Below, in pieces: positions 6,146 to 13,369 of a DNA stretch of 16,084 nucleotides. The first letter of the stretch is position 1; every line of letters starts with the position of its first letter. The notes beneath the pieces are model-generated. The model ran no database searches and was not told where the DNA came from. It saw nothing but the letters and a program-made list of their open reading frames with translations. Source of the stretch: JBBSDV01 sp038240335 (GTDB lineage: Bacteria > Chloroflexota > Dehalococcoidia > DSTF01 > JACRBR01); contig JBBSDV010000060.1 in assembly GCA_038240335.1 (NCBI GenBank), positions 1 through 16,084 of the forward strand, in the 5' to 3' direction. A program made the translations under genes and the position numbers.

Positions 6146-7348
6146 CTATCGCACGGGCTCGAAGACGCCGTTCGCTACGCGATAGACCTCGAGTCCGAGA
6201 TCGTGCGGACGATCGCCGGCGCGATCGCCGTTCGCGTCGAAGGCGACCGTGCCGGTCACGCCGCTGAAGCGCTGTTCATGCAGCGACGCTGACAGCGCGA
6301 CGCGATCGATGGTCAAGGCGCCGTTCGCGGTCGTCGCAGCCGTCGTTTCAAGTGACTTGATCAGCGCCAACGCGGCGTCGTAGGCCTCGAGGACGAACGA
6401 CGTTGTTGGCTCACGCTGGTAGCGATCACGAAACTTCTTGACGAAGGCGTCATCCGGCATCGGGCCGCCCGTGATGATCGCGCCGTCGGCAGCCGGCCCG
6501 CCCGCGGTGACGAACTCCGGCACGCGGAGCAGTGCGTCGGGGCCAACGAACATGCCCGAGTACGAGTTCTCATCAAGCGCCTTCGCAAACAGCGCAGCCT
6601 CCGGATTTACGCCTTCGAAGACGACGGCGGCGGGGTTCGCACTCTTCACCTGCCGCGCGAGTGCGGCAAAACCCGTCGTTCCCCTAGTGATCCGTTCTCG
6701 CGACAAAACGCGGCCGTCGCGCTGCTCGAACGCCGCCGCGAACGCGTCCGCGAGGCCCTTTCCGTACGGTTGTCCGTCGTCGATGACGATCGCTGAGGCG
6801 GCGTTCGCGGTGTCGCGCAGATACATCGCCTGCACCCGCGCCTGAGCATCGTCCTGCCACGATGTGCGAAAAAAGTAGCCGCCGTCCTGCGTCGATAGAC
6901 CGGCGCGCGTCGCCGACGGTGAGATGTGGACGATGCCGGCATCGGAGTAGAGCTTGTCGGTAGCCTGCACGCCGACGGTACACATCGGCCCGATCACGCC
7001 GGCGACGCCATCCTCGGCGAGGAAGCGCCGCGCCGCCGCCACCGCCTTCTCTGCGTCGTCACAGCCGTCGTCGACCCGCAACGCCTGCAGCTTGTGGCCC
7101 TTGATTGCGCCGTCTGCGTCGGCGATCGCGAGCTCTGCGGCATCGGCGATGTCTCGTCCGAGTGTCGCCTGATCGCCGCTCAGCGCCGCCGAGATGCCGA
7201 TCGTAATTGGCGCATTGGAGTCGATCGCGATGCTCTGCCTTGGCGCGATCGTCGATGTCGCGGCGGGACGATACGAACTCGAACCGGCGCAGGCAACGAG
7301 TACCGCCGTTATGGTCGTCACCGCCGCGATGAGGACGCGTCGCCGCAT
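6146..7348 (-). CDS. Branched-chain amino acid/amide-type ABC substrate-binding lipoprotein
   Basis: A 400-residue type I periplasmic binding protein of the LivK/AmiC group (Peripla_BP_6). Residues 1-20 are a lipoprotein signal: RRR, hydrophobic core, lipobox L-V-A-C with lipidated C20. A serine/threonine-rich linker follows, then PITIGISAALSGDQATLGRD (about 46-66), the family's first strand and ligand-binding loop, and further family segments GVIGPMCTVGVQATDKLYSD, ISPSATRAGLS, YFFRTSWQDDAQA, IVIDDGQPYGKGLADAF and FVLEAYDAALALI. It captures a small solute outside the membrane for an ABC importer, but no permease or ATPase genes of that system are adjacent, so it is an orphan or serves a distant transporter. 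The ATG at 7348 follows AAGGGG; an in-frame ATG at 7375 would add residues before the signal peptide. Confidence 0.9.
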   Translation of the reverse strand: MRRRVLIAAVTTITAVLVACAGSSSYRPAATSTIAPRQSIAIDSNAPITIGISAALSGDQATLGRDIADAAELAIADADGAIKGHKLQALRVDDGCDDAEKAVAAARRFLAEDGVAGVIGPMCTVGVQATDKLYSDAGIVHISPSATRAGLSTQDGGYFFRTSWQDDAQARVQAMYLRDTANAASAIVIDDGQPYGKGLADAFAAAFEQRDGRVLSRERITRGTTGFAALARQVKSANPAAVVFEGVNPEAALFAKALDENSYSGMFVGPDALLRVPEFVTAGGPAADGAIITGGPMPDDAFVKKFRDRYQREPTTSFVLEAYDAALALIKSLETTAATTANGALTIDRVALSASLHEQRFSGVTGTVAFDANGDRAGDRPHDLGLEVYRVANGVFEPVR

Positions 7349-7385
7349 GGAGCCCCTTCCCGCCGCGAAGATCACGGCCGCGCGT

Positions 7386-7415
7386 ATTATGTCGGCAGGC
7401 GCGCGGACGTGCCAA
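7386..7415 (-). promoter_or_regulatory. Promoter for the binding-lipoprotein gene
   Basis: On the minus strand TTGGCA (7415-7410), an 18-base spacer and CATAAT (7391-7386) precede the lipoprotein ATG by 37 bases. Four of six -35 bases and five of six -10 bases match consensus. The -10 also reads TATTAT on the plus strand (7385-7390), so it could contribute to the divergent gene, though no matching plus-strand -35 is visible. Confidence 0.6.
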
Positions 7416-7440
7416 CGAGCATCAACAGGAAGGCATCGTC

Positions 7441-7800
7441 GTGGCGATCGAGAAAGCGTTTGCCATCCGCTCGACGCCCAGCGTCATTTTCGCGGCAATC
7501 GAGCGCGATCTGCGCGGCGACGCCGAGCAACCCGCCGGCATCTTCGAGGAAGTGCGCCGGGAGCCGGATCGATTGCTGCAGCTGCGGATCAACATCGGGA
7601 TGATCCCCTGCTGGCTGACCTACACCCTGACACCGAGGACGGAATATCCTCCATACACCGAGGTCGCGGCGACGCTGGTGCCGTACGGCTGGCGCTACAC
7701 GATGTTCCGGATCATGACGTTCGGGATGCGCGATCAGGGCTTCGAGATCGCTCTCGTCGAGGGTCTCGCAAACCTCAAGGCTGCGGTGGAGGGAGAGTGA
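7441..7800 (+). CDS. SRPBCC/START-like small protein
   Basis: A 119-residue protein from GTG at 7441 with GGAAGG seven bases upstream. It begins with the pattern of SRPBCC (Bet v1/polyketide cyclase-like) proteins: a strand (EKAFAIRSTPSVIFAAIERDL, where x-I-x-x-x-P-x-x-V/I-F leads into the first helix), then alternating strands (LLQLRINIG, CWLTYTLTP, YTEVAATLVPYGW) and a long C-terminal helix (QGFEIALVEGLANLKAAVEG). These form a hydrophobic cavity for a lipid-like or aromatic ligand. It is somewhat shorter than the usual ~145 residues but appears complete. No catalytic residues can be assigned. It is transcribed away from the binding-lipoprotein gene and ends immediately before the heptamer palindrome. 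Confidence 0.7.
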   Translation: MAIEKAFAIRSTPSVIFAAIERDLRGDAEQPAGIFEEVRREPDRLLQLRINIGMIPCWLTYTLTPRTEYPPYTEVAATLVPYGWRYTMFRIMTFGMRDQGFEIALVEGLANLKAAVEGE

Positions 7801-7936
7801 GTTTGTAGTTTGTAGTTCGTATTGATTCGTGGTTTGTGAGGAGCGGGAGCTAACCGAATTCGGTACTGTCTGAACCCCCATGAACGACCGACTGCAAACC
7901 ACAAACGACAACGACGAACTACGAACTACGAACTAC
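7801..7936. repeat. Imperfect long palindrome made of GAACTAC-type heptamers
   Basis: The right arm has three perfect tandem copies of GAACTAC (7916-7922, 7923-7929, 7930-7936). The left arm starts right after the SRPBCC stop with GTTTGTA, GTTTGTA, GTTCGTA (7801-7821); its GTAGTTC at 7812-7818 is the exact complement of the right-arm unit. Further in, GTGGTTTG (7829-7836) pairs with CAAACCAC (7895-7902). The centre contains the perfect palindrome ACCGAATTCGGT (7853-7864). The element fills the gap between two converging genes and its last copies supply the final codons and TAG stop of modC. It may act as a bidirectional terminator or be a small non-coding repeat element; it resembles the second heptamer hairpin at 12485-12533. 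Confidence 0.8.
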
Positions 7937-9029
7937 GCGCTACCATCGACAGATGCTCGGACGTGAGCGCGATGCGCCAGTCGCGGCGGGATGCGATGCC
8001 GAGCACTTCGTAGGGATGCGCCGGCACGTCGACCTCGAAGATGTAGGGCTCGCCGAGATCGGTATGCAAGGGCAGAGCGCGCATGAAGAGGCGATGCGTA
8101 TTCCCCATCGCCACCTCTTCGATGATCACCGTATCGACGACGGCATCGCCCTCGCGGGCTTCGCGTCCGGCGCGGAGGACGATCACGTGCTCCGGCCGGA
8201 TGCAAACGTACACGCTGCCCCGCACCGGCGCCTCGGGATCGCGGATCCGCGCCGTACACCACGGCGTTCGCACGACGGCGACGCCTTCCACGTACGCGTC
8301 GATCGTGCCCGGGATGAGATTACGCGCCTCGATCAGTTGCGCCACCCGGTGTGAGACGGGCTTCCGAAACACCTCCTCACGAGTGCCCGACTGCAGCACA
8401 CGGCCCTCGTCGTAGATCACCACGCGATCGGCGAGCGCGTGGACCTCGCTCAGATCGTGCGTGACGAAGAGCGCGGTCAATTCGAGCCGCCGCCGCAGCG
8501 CGCCGACCTCGCGGCGGAGCATCGAACGCAGCGGTGTCTCGAGCGCCGAGAACGGCTCGTCGAGCAGGAGCAGCGACGGCTCGGCGGCGAGCGCCCGGGC
8601 GAGCGCGACGCGCTGCTGCTGGCCACCCGACATCTGGCGCGGTCGTCGATCCTCCAGCCCGTCGAGGCCGAGCAGTGCGACGAGATGCCTGACGCGCTCA
8701 CGCCGTTTGGCCGCGGGCCAACGCGCGATGCCGAACTCGATGTTCTGGCGCGCCGTCATGTGGGGAAAGAGCGCCAGCTGCTGGACGACGTAGCCGACGT
8801 TGCGCGATTGCGGCGGCAGTTCAATCTTCGCTGCTGCATCGAACGCGACGACGCCGCCGGGCAGAATGATCGATCCGGCGTCGGGACGGAGCAGGCCGGC
8901 GACGGCTTGCAGCGTCAGCGACTTGCCGCACCCAGACGGCCCGAAGAGGACGACCAGCTCGTTGCCCGTTTCGAAGCTGGGGCGCAGATCGAACTCGCCG
9001 ACGCGTTTCTGGATGTCGATGCGAAACAT
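7926..9029 (-). CDS. modC: Molybdate ABC transporter ATP-binding protein
   Basis: A 367-residue ABC ATPase. Walker A GPSGCGKS (30-37), Q-loop VVQQLALFPH (81-90), signature SGGQQQ (134-139), Walker B LLLLDEP (153-159) and switch H191 (FVTHDLSEVHALAD) are all intact. EARNLIPGTID (about 234-244) starts a C-terminal TOBE/MOP-like regulatory domain of about 125 residues. It powers molybdate import and sits on the cytoplasmic side of the ModB dimer. The ATG at 9029 is 2 nt after the modB stop. The stop codon and last residues (RSS) lie inside the heptamer repeat, so the original C-terminus may have been altered by the repeat. By sequence alone a sulfate/tungstate ATPase is possible; the adjacent ModA decides for molybdate. 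Confidence 0.9.
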   Translation of the reverse strand: MFRIDIQKRVGEFDLRPSFETGNELVVLFGPSGCGKSLTLQAVAGLLRPDAGSIILPGGVVAFDAAAKIELPPQSRNVGYVVQQLALFPHMTARQNIEFGIARWPAAKRRERVRHLVALLGLDGLEDRRPRQMSGGQQQRVALARALAAEPSLLLLDEPFSALETPLRSMLRREVGALRRRLELTALFVTHDLSEVHALADRVVIYDEGRVLQSGTREEVFRKPVSHRVAQLIEARNLIPGTIDAYVEGVAVVRTPWCTARIRDPEAPVRGSVYVCIRPEHVIVLRAGREAREGDAVVDTVIIEEVAMGNTHRLFMRALPLHTDLGEPYIFEVDVPAHPYEVLGIASRRDWRIALTSEHLSMVARSS

Positions 9030-9031
9030 CG

Positions 9032-9871
9032 CTACACCCGCATCGGCGTGCCGCGCGCCAGCACGCGCAGCAGCAGCAGTAGCACCGCCGCGGCGCCAAC
9101 GAGGATCAGCGACAACGCGATCGGCACGTCGATCGACTTGCCGGACTCGAATGCGCTGATGATCGCGAGCGGCATCGTCCGCGTGCTGCCCTGCAGATTG
9201 CCGGCAAAGATCAGGGTCGCGCCGAGCTCGCTGAGCGCCCGCGCCCAGCAGAGGATCGCGCCGGCGACAAGCGACGGCCAGGCGAGCGGCAGCGTCACGG
9301 TGAAGAACGTGCGAAGCGGCGATGCGCCGAGGGTTGACGCGATGCCCTCGTACACGGGCTCGATGCTTTCGAAGCCCGCCTTGGCGGTGCGGATGTAGAA
9401 CGGCGCCGAAACGAAGAGCTGCGCGAGGACGACGGCGGTCGTCGTGAACGCGATGTCGATACCCGCGGCGTCGAGCGGGCGGCCGGCGACGCCGCGGCGG
9501 CCGAGCGCCACCAGCAGCGCGACGCCTGCGACGGTCGGCGGCAGCACGATCGGCAGGTCGAGAAGGAGGTCGACGGCAGCTTTGCCGGGAAATCGCCGCG
9601 TCGCGAGCAGATACGCGAGCGGAGTGCCGGCGATGATCGCGACGGCGAGGGTGATTGTGCTGGTGATTGCGCTCAGGCGCAGCGAATCAAGCACGAGCGA
9701 CGTGGTGACGTTGTCAGCGAACTCGCCGCTGCCGAAGCCTCGCCATGCGAGCGCGGCTAACGGCACGCCGAGGAAGGCGACGCAGAGCAGCGCCGGCAGC
9801 GTAAAGACCGCGGCGAGTCCGATGTTGGCGCGCCGCCGCCCGACTCGATCCACCGGCCCGCTACCCGTCAT
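9032..9871 (-). CDS. modB: Molybdate ABC transporter permease
   Basis: A 279-residue integral membrane protein. Hydrophobic segments at about 17-43, 66-90, 101-124, 143-160, 197-212 and 247-272 give about six membrane helices. The cytoplasmic EAA loop that docks with the ATPase is clear: YEGIASTLGASPLRTFFTV followed by LPLAWPSLVAG (174-204), with the conserved glycine at 182. LSELGATLIFAGNLQGSTRT (213-232) is typical of the ModB/CysT family. It forms the homodimeric channel for molybdate. The ATG overlaps the modA stop (ATGA, 9871-9868), so translation is coupled; modC follows after 2 nt. Confidence 0.92.
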   Translation of the reverse strand: MTGSGPVDRVGRRRANIGLAAVFTLPALLCVAFLGVPLAALAWRGFGSGEFADNVTTSLVLDSLRLSAITSTITLAVAIIAGTPLAYLLATRRFPGKAAVDLLLDLPIVLPPTVAGVALLVALGRRGVAGRPLDAAGIDIAFTTTAVVLAQLFVSAPFYIRTAKAGFESIEPVYEGIASTLGASPLRTFFTVTLPLAWPSLVAGAILCWARALSELGATLIFAGNLQGSTRTMPLAIISAFESGKSIDVPIALSLILVGAAAVLLLLLRVLARGTPMRV

Positions 9872-10770
9872 CGGAGTGAAAGGAACCCATACTTTCGCAC
9901 GATCGATTGTCCTTCGGCCGATGCCACGAAGGCCACGAACGCATCGGCAAGATCGGTGCGCGACGCGGTGCGGGTCACGGCGATCGGGTACTCGGCCGTA
10001 CTGTTGACTGCTTCCGGGATGGCGACGGTGTGGACATCGGCAGCGACGCCGGGCGTGACGTCCGTAACATAGACGACGCCGGCATCGGCTTCGCCAAGCT
10101 GCACCTTCGTGACGACACCCTTCACATTCGGCTCCTCCGAGACCACGTTCGCGAGCACTGCGTCCGTGAATCCCGCTCCGAACGCCGGATCCGTCGCCAT
10201 CTTCGCGAATGACTGGCGGGCGTAGGTTCCGGCCGGCACGCCATCGAGCGCGAGCACGAGCTTTAGCCCCGGCTTGGCAAGATCGATGGGCGCGTTAACG
10301 CCGCCGGGATTGGCCGCGGGAGCGATGATCACGAGGCGGTTCGTGGCGAATATCGTTCCGGCATCGACGACGAGTTTTGCATCGAGCGCGGCCTGCATGT
10401 TCGCCTGGTCGGCGAGCGCGAGCACATCGGCGCGCGCCCCCTGCTCGAGCTGCGTGCGCAGCGTCGGGCTGCCGCCGAAGTTGTAGGTCACGTCGACGCC
10501 GGCATGGGCGGCGGAGAACGCCTTCCCGATGTCGGCGAAGCTGTCGGTGAGCGACGCCGCGGCGAATACGGTGATCGACCCCGGCTGCAGCTGCTGCGCG
10601 GCGCCCGTGCTCTCGTTTGGCGTGGCGATCGAGGTCCGCGCAACGACCGTTGCGGTCGCGGTTGCACTGGAGCTGCCGGCGCAGGCGGACAGAGCCAGCA
10701 TGGCGACAACCAAGGCAATGAGCGCGGCGATGGACGGTCGAACGAACTGAGAGGGACCCTGTCGACTCAC
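9868..10770 (-). CDS. modA: Molybdate-binding lipoprotein
   Basis: A 300-residue type II binding protein. The GTG at 10770 overlaps the upstream hydrolase stop (GTGA) and has GGAG six bases before it; the longer in-frame extension to 11007 is only a shadow of the hydrolase gene. Residues 1-30 are a lipoprotein signal ending in the lipobox L-S-A-C (C30), followed by a Ser/Thr/Ala linker. From about residue 62, ITVFAAASLTDSFADIGKAF and YNFGGSPTLRTQLEQGARADV are diagnostic of ModA, including the serine/threonine-rich oxyanion loops; VPAGTYARQSF and VQLGEADAGVVYVTDV follow as in the family. The usual S-S-T loop reads G-G-S-P-T here. It binds molybdate (possibly tungstate) outside the membrane and delivers it to ModB. 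Confidence 0.93.
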   Translation of the reverse strand: MSRQGPSQFVRPSIAALIALVVAMLALSACAGSSSATATATVVARTSIATPNESTGAAQQLQPGSITVFAAASLTDSFADIGKAFSAAHAGVDVTYNFGGSPTLRTQLEQGARADVLALADQANMQAALDAKLVVDAGTIFATNRLVIIAPAANPGGVNAPIDLAKPGLKLVLALDGVPAGTYARQSFAKMATDPAFGAGFTDAVLANVVSEEPNVKGVVTKVQLGEADAGVVYVTDVTPGVAADVHTVAIPEAVNSTAEYPIAVTRTASRTDLADAFVAFVASAEGQSIVRKYGFLSLR

Positions 10771-11447
10771 TGATTGCTCCGCCGGGATAGTTCCATGCGG
10801 ACGAACGGATTGCGCTGCCGCTCCTCGCCGATGGTGGTCTGCGCCATGTGGCCGGGCAGGACGATGGTGTCGTCCGGCAGCACGAGCAGGCGATCGACGA
10901 TGCTCGCCAGCTCCTCGGCTTCGTCGCCGCCCGGCAGGTCCGTGCGGCCGACGGAGCCCTGAAACAGCGTATCGCCGGCGAACAGCACGCCGTTCGCGTA
11001 GAAACAAACGCTGCCGCGTGTATGGCCCGGCGTGTGCAGCACCTTGAGCTTCAGTCCGTCGACGTCGATGTCGTCGCCGTCTTTGAGAAATGCGTCTGGA
11101 TCCGGCGGGTTGGGGATGTCGACGCCCATCCAGCCCTTCGCCATTGCCGCCGTATTGCGCGCCAGCTCGAGGTCGCCGGCATGCAGCAGAAACTGCGCGC
11201 CCGTCGCTTCCCGCACGGCGCCGACGCCGAGGATGTGATCGATATGGGCATGGGAGTTGGCGATGTACTTGACGCGCACACCCATGTCGCGCGCCATCGC
11301 CAGCACCTCGTCCGGCTGGTCGCCCGGATCGACGCAGATTGCCTCGCCGGTGCGGCGGTTGCCGATCACCCAGCAGTTCTCTGTGAACTGGCCAACGACG
11401 ATGCCGCGGATGATGATCTCGCTGACGTCTGGGTCAGAGGTTGCCAT
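10767..11447 (-). CDS. Metallo-beta-lactamase-fold hydrolase, glyoxalase II-like
   Basis: 226 residues. The metal motif S-H-A-H-I-D-H holds H66, H68, D70 and H71; further ligands are H142 (HTPGHTRGSV), D159 (LFAGDTLFQGSVGRTD) and H200 (VLPGH). TIGEERQRNPFVRM near the end is typical of the GloB-like group that hydrolyses S-acyl thiol esters; short members of this group often have other thiol or unknown substrates. All metal ligands are present, so it should be a cytoplasmic dinuclear-metal hydrolase. The ATG at 11447 has no Shine-Dalgarno sequence; TATAGT lies seven bases upstream, suggesting a leaderless mRNA. It is the first gene of the modABC operon and overlaps modA by 4 nt, a linkage for which I know no established reason. 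Confidence 0.92.
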   Translation of the reverse strand: MATSDPDVSEIIIRGIVVGQFTENCWVIGNRRTGEAICVDPGDQPDEVLAMARDMGVRVKYIANSHAHIDHILGVGAVREATGAQFLLHAGDLELARNTAAMAKGWMGVDIPNPPDPDAFLKDGDDIDVDGLKLKVLHTPGHTRGSVCFYANGVLFAGDTLFQGSVGRTDLPGGDEAEELASIVDRLLVLPDDTIVLPGHMAQTTIGEERQRNPFVRMELSRRSNQ

Positions 11448-11454
11448 GAATCCG

Positions 11455-11460
11455 ACTATA
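11455..11460 (-). promoter_or_regulatory. -10 element for a leaderless hydrolase-modABC transcript
   Basis: TATAGT on the minus strand ends seven bases before the hydrolase ATG, so transcription would start at or within a base of the start codon. No ribosome binding site exists upstream and no good -35 is seen. The same spacing occurs before three other genes in the window. Confidence 0.5.
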
Positions 11461-11576
11461 CGGCGCGGCGAGGATGGGCGCGAGGAAGCGTATCGGTGAT
11501 TCGCCGCGTATTGTTACGAGGCTGTGACACTCTCGTAGCGGCGGGAAGCGCCGATAGTAGAAGCGCCGGACGTACC

Positions 11577-11605
11577 TTGTATTGCGATGATCGAGGTTCT
11601 ACAAT
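11577..11605 (+). promoter_or_regulatory. Sigma-70-type promoter for the TPR gene
   Basis: TTGTAT (11577-11582), a 17-base spacer and TACAAT (11600-11605) lie 34 bases upstream of the TPR gene ATG. The predicted leader of about 28 nt contains the AGGAG ribosome binding site. It is divergent from the hydrolase-mod promoter about 120 bases away. Confidence 0.65.
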
Positions 11606-11639
11606 CACGCGCAATTCACCCTAATCGACCCGAGGAGAC

Positions 11640-12473
11640 ATGAACCAGACAGAAGATAAGCAGCGCATGAAGCGCATGCGGACCGACCAGGCGATTCAAT
11701 TCGCGATGCAGAGCCGCTGGGACGACGCGATCACCGCGAACAAGGCGCTGATCCAGCTCTTCCCGACCGAGGCGGATGCGTACAACCGCCTCGGCAAGGC
11801 GCTCAGCGAGACCGGCAAGATGAAAGAGGCCCGCGAGGCCTACCAGAAGACGCTGGAGCTCGAGCCGACGAACTCGATCGCGCGCAAGAACTACGAGCGC
11901 CTGGCGACCGCGCGCGCGAAGACGGAGCCGGACAAGGCGCAGCAGGTCGACACGAGCCTGTTCATCGAGGAGATGGGAAAGAGCGGCGTCACGACGCTGA
12001 AGCCATCGAATCTGAAGATGCTCTCGACGCTGTCGGCCGGCGACGAAGTGGCGCTGAAGCAGGTCGGCACGCGCCTCACGGTCGAGACGATGTCCGGCGA
12101 GTACATCCACGATGTCGAGCCGAAGCTCGCGCTTCGGCTCTCGCGGCTCGTTGCCGGTGGCAACAAGTACGCGGCGGCCGTCGCCGGCATCGGTCCGGAC
12201 AGCGTGCGCGTGATCATCAAGGAGACGTTCCAGCACCCGACGCAGGTCGGGCGCATCTCGTTCCCGGCGGGCAAGGCGGGCGATGTCGTACGCGCGTACA
12301 CCAAGGAGAGCTTGGTCCGCAACGACGGCGACGATGACGACGACACCGTCGACGACTCGGAAGACTGGGATGACACCGAGCCCGACGTCGAGCACGAGGG
12401 AGAGCCGCGCGAGGTGAACCTCTTCGATGCCGCGCGGGAAGAAGAGCCCGAAGAGGCCGAGTTCGAAGAATAG
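11640..12473 (+). CDS. TPR protein with beta-rich middle and acidic tail
   Basis: 277 residues, ATG preceded by GAGGAG. Residues 15-90 are two to two and a half tetratricopeptide repeats (AIQFAMQSRWDDAITANKAL, then AYNRLGKALSETGKMKEAREAYQKTLELEP and ARKNYERL), a protein-binding scaffold. A linker and helix (DTSLFIEEMGKSG) lead to a middle domain of about 120-215 with strands such as DEVALKQVGTRLTVETMSGEY and YAAAVAGIGPDSVRVIIKE; its shape (basic strand, G-x-x-I, helix, second strand) vaguely recalls HIRAN-type nucleic-acid barrels, a weak guess. Residues 228-277 are extremely acidic (five D in a row at 231-235, then many E). There is no signal peptide or membrane helix, so it is cytoplasmic. 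The combination suggests a chaperone-like or nucleic-acid/ribosome partner, but no function is established. Confidence 0.8.
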   Translation: MNQTEDKQRMKRMRTDQAIQFAMQSRWDDAITANKALIQLFPTEADAYNRLGKALSETGKMKEAREAYQKTLELEPTNSIARKNYERLATARAKTEPDKAQQVDTSLFIEEMGKSGVTTLKPSNLKMLSTLSAGDEVALKQVGTRLTVETMSGEYIHDVEPKLALRLSRLVAGGNKYAAAVAGIGPDSVRVIIKETFQHPTQVGRISFPAGKAGDVVRAYTKESLVRNDGDDDDDTVDDSEDWDDTEPDVEHEGEPREVNLFDAAREEEPEEAEFEE

Positions 12474-12484
12474 GCCGGAAGATC

Positions 12485-12533
12485 ACAGTTCGCGGCTGAC
12501 TGCGCGAACTGTAAACTCTGAACTGTGAACTCT
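12485..12533. repeat. Heptamer hairpin: 10-bp stem plus four tandem NAACTNT units
   Basis: ACAGTTCGCG (12485-12494) pairs perfectly with CGCGAACTGT (12503-12512) around an 8-base loop. Four tandem heptamers follow from the right arm: GAACTGT (12506), AAACTCT (12513), GAACTGT (12520) and GAACTCT (12527). It starts 12 bases after the TPR stop, so it may end that transcript, though no T-run follows. The last two units overlap the start of the next gene and encode its first residues. The shared GAACT core and inverted layout link it to the 7801-7936 element. Confidence 0.8.
12512..12517 (+). promoter_or_regulatory. Possible -10 element inside the heptamer repeat (leaderless start)
   Basis: TAAACT ends seven bases before the GTG at 12525, which has no ribosome binding site. 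The -35 position (12489-12494, TTCGCG) is weak. The spacing matches the other leaderless candidates, but the hexamer is itself part of the tandem repeat and may be coincidental. Confidence 0.3.
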
Positions 12534-13256
12534 CCTGTCCCCCGCATCGGTGTGACTCGCTGGGACGACGTGCCGGCCGAGGCGCGCGACCGCTATTGGG
12601 CGCGCGTCCGTGAAGCCGGCGGCGACGTGATCGACCTCAACGAAGCGGCGGCGGGCCGCGTTGCCGAGCTCGCTCCGTCGCTCGACGCGCTGCTACTCAC
12701 GGGCGGCATCGACGTCGACCCCGCCGCGTACGGCGAAGCCCGGCACCTGAAGGTGAAGGAGACGTCGCCGGAGCGCGACGCGCACGAGCTCGCGTACCTC
12801 GACGCGGCGCTCACTCGTGATATCCCGGTGCTCGCGATCTGCCGCGGGCATCAACTGATGAATGTCGGCTTCGGCGGTGCGCTGCTCCAGCACATCGACA
12901 GCGGCGAGCATCGCGCCGACTTCCGTACGGAGGGCTACCCGTCGCGGTGGCATACCGTCGATGTCGAACCGGACACGCGGCTCGCGGCGGCGTTCGGCAC
13001 CACGCACTTCGAGATTAACTCACGTCATCACCAGGCCGTGCAGGCGGCGCAACTCGGCAGCGACCTCCGTCCCGTCGCGTTCGCCGCGGAGCACGGTGAC
13101 ACGCTGATCGAGGGCGCGGAGAGCCAGCAGCACCGCTGGGTCGTCAGCGTGCAGTGGCACCCGGAGCGACTAGAGGAGCACAAGCCGGCCTTCGCGCCGC
13201 TGATGCGCAACCTCTTCGCGGCCTTCATCGCCGCGACGAAGGCAGATGCTCGCTAA
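12525..13256 (+). CDS. Class I glutamine amidotransferase-like hydrolase (peptidase C26)
   Basis: 243 residues. LLLTGGIDVDPAAYGE (56-71) is the oxyanion-strand signature of gamma-glutamyl-gamma-aminobutyrate hydrolase (PuuD) relatives. The nucleophile is C106 in VLAICRGHQLMNVGFGG, and the other triad members are H212 and E214 in VSVQWHPE. HFEINSRHHQAV (161-172) is also typical of the family. The enzyme hydrolyses gamma-glutamyl amide bonds in the cytoplasm, for example in putrescine or GABA-related breakdown; the real substrate is unknown, and no puu genes are nearby. The GTG at 12525 lies within a heptamer repeat and has no Shine-Dalgarno sequence; the next in-frame GTG (12552) would remove the first core strand (RIGVT), so 12525 is preferred. 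Confidence 0.92.
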   Translation: MNSPVPRIGVTRWDDVPAEARDRYWARVREAGGDVIDLNEAAAGRVAELAPSLDALLLTGGIDVDPAAYGEARHLKVKETSPERDAHELAYLDAALTRDIPVLAICRGHQLMNVGFGGALLQHIDSGEHRADFRTEGYPSRWHTVDVEPDTRLAAAFGTTHFEINSRHHQAVQAAQLGSDLRPVAFAAEHGDTLIEGAESQQHRWVVSVQWHPERLEEHKPAFAPLMRNLFAAFIAATKADAR

Positions 13257-13304
13257 CGCACGCCGTCGATCTCAGAAGTAGCATCGTTACCACGTCGCGG
13301 CTTT

Positions 13305-13318
13305 GATGCGCCCGCATC
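13305..13318 (+). terminator. Small hairpin after the C26 gene
   Basis: GATGCG (13305-13310) and CGCATC (13313-13318) form a short GC-rich hairpin followed only by TT, about 50 bases after the C26 stop. It is a weak terminator candidate in the 113-base gap before the SnoaL-like gene. Confidence 0.25.
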
Positions 13319-13334
13319 TTCGCGCTTCGGCGTC

Positions 13335-13363
13335 TTGGCCTCGGTGTCGCGCGGGCATATGCT
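13335..13363 (+). promoter_or_regulatory. Promoter for a leaderless SnoaL-like transcript
   Basis: TTGGCC (13335-13340), a 17-base spacer and TATGCT (13358-13363) end six bases before the ATG at 13370. No ribosome binding site lies between, so the transcript should begin at or next to the start codon. Both hexamers and the spacing are good, making this the strongest leaderless case here. Confidence 0.6.
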
Positions 13364-13369
13364 TCCGTC

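Noticed and set aside
7801..7936. CRISPR array, because of tandem short repeats
   Set aside because: The units are directly adjacent heptamers with no spacers and no cas genes nearby.
10771..11007. Long N-terminal extension of modA
   Set aside because: The extension is arginine/proline-rich, lies inside the hydrolase gene in another frame, and would put the lipoprotein signal in mid-protein.
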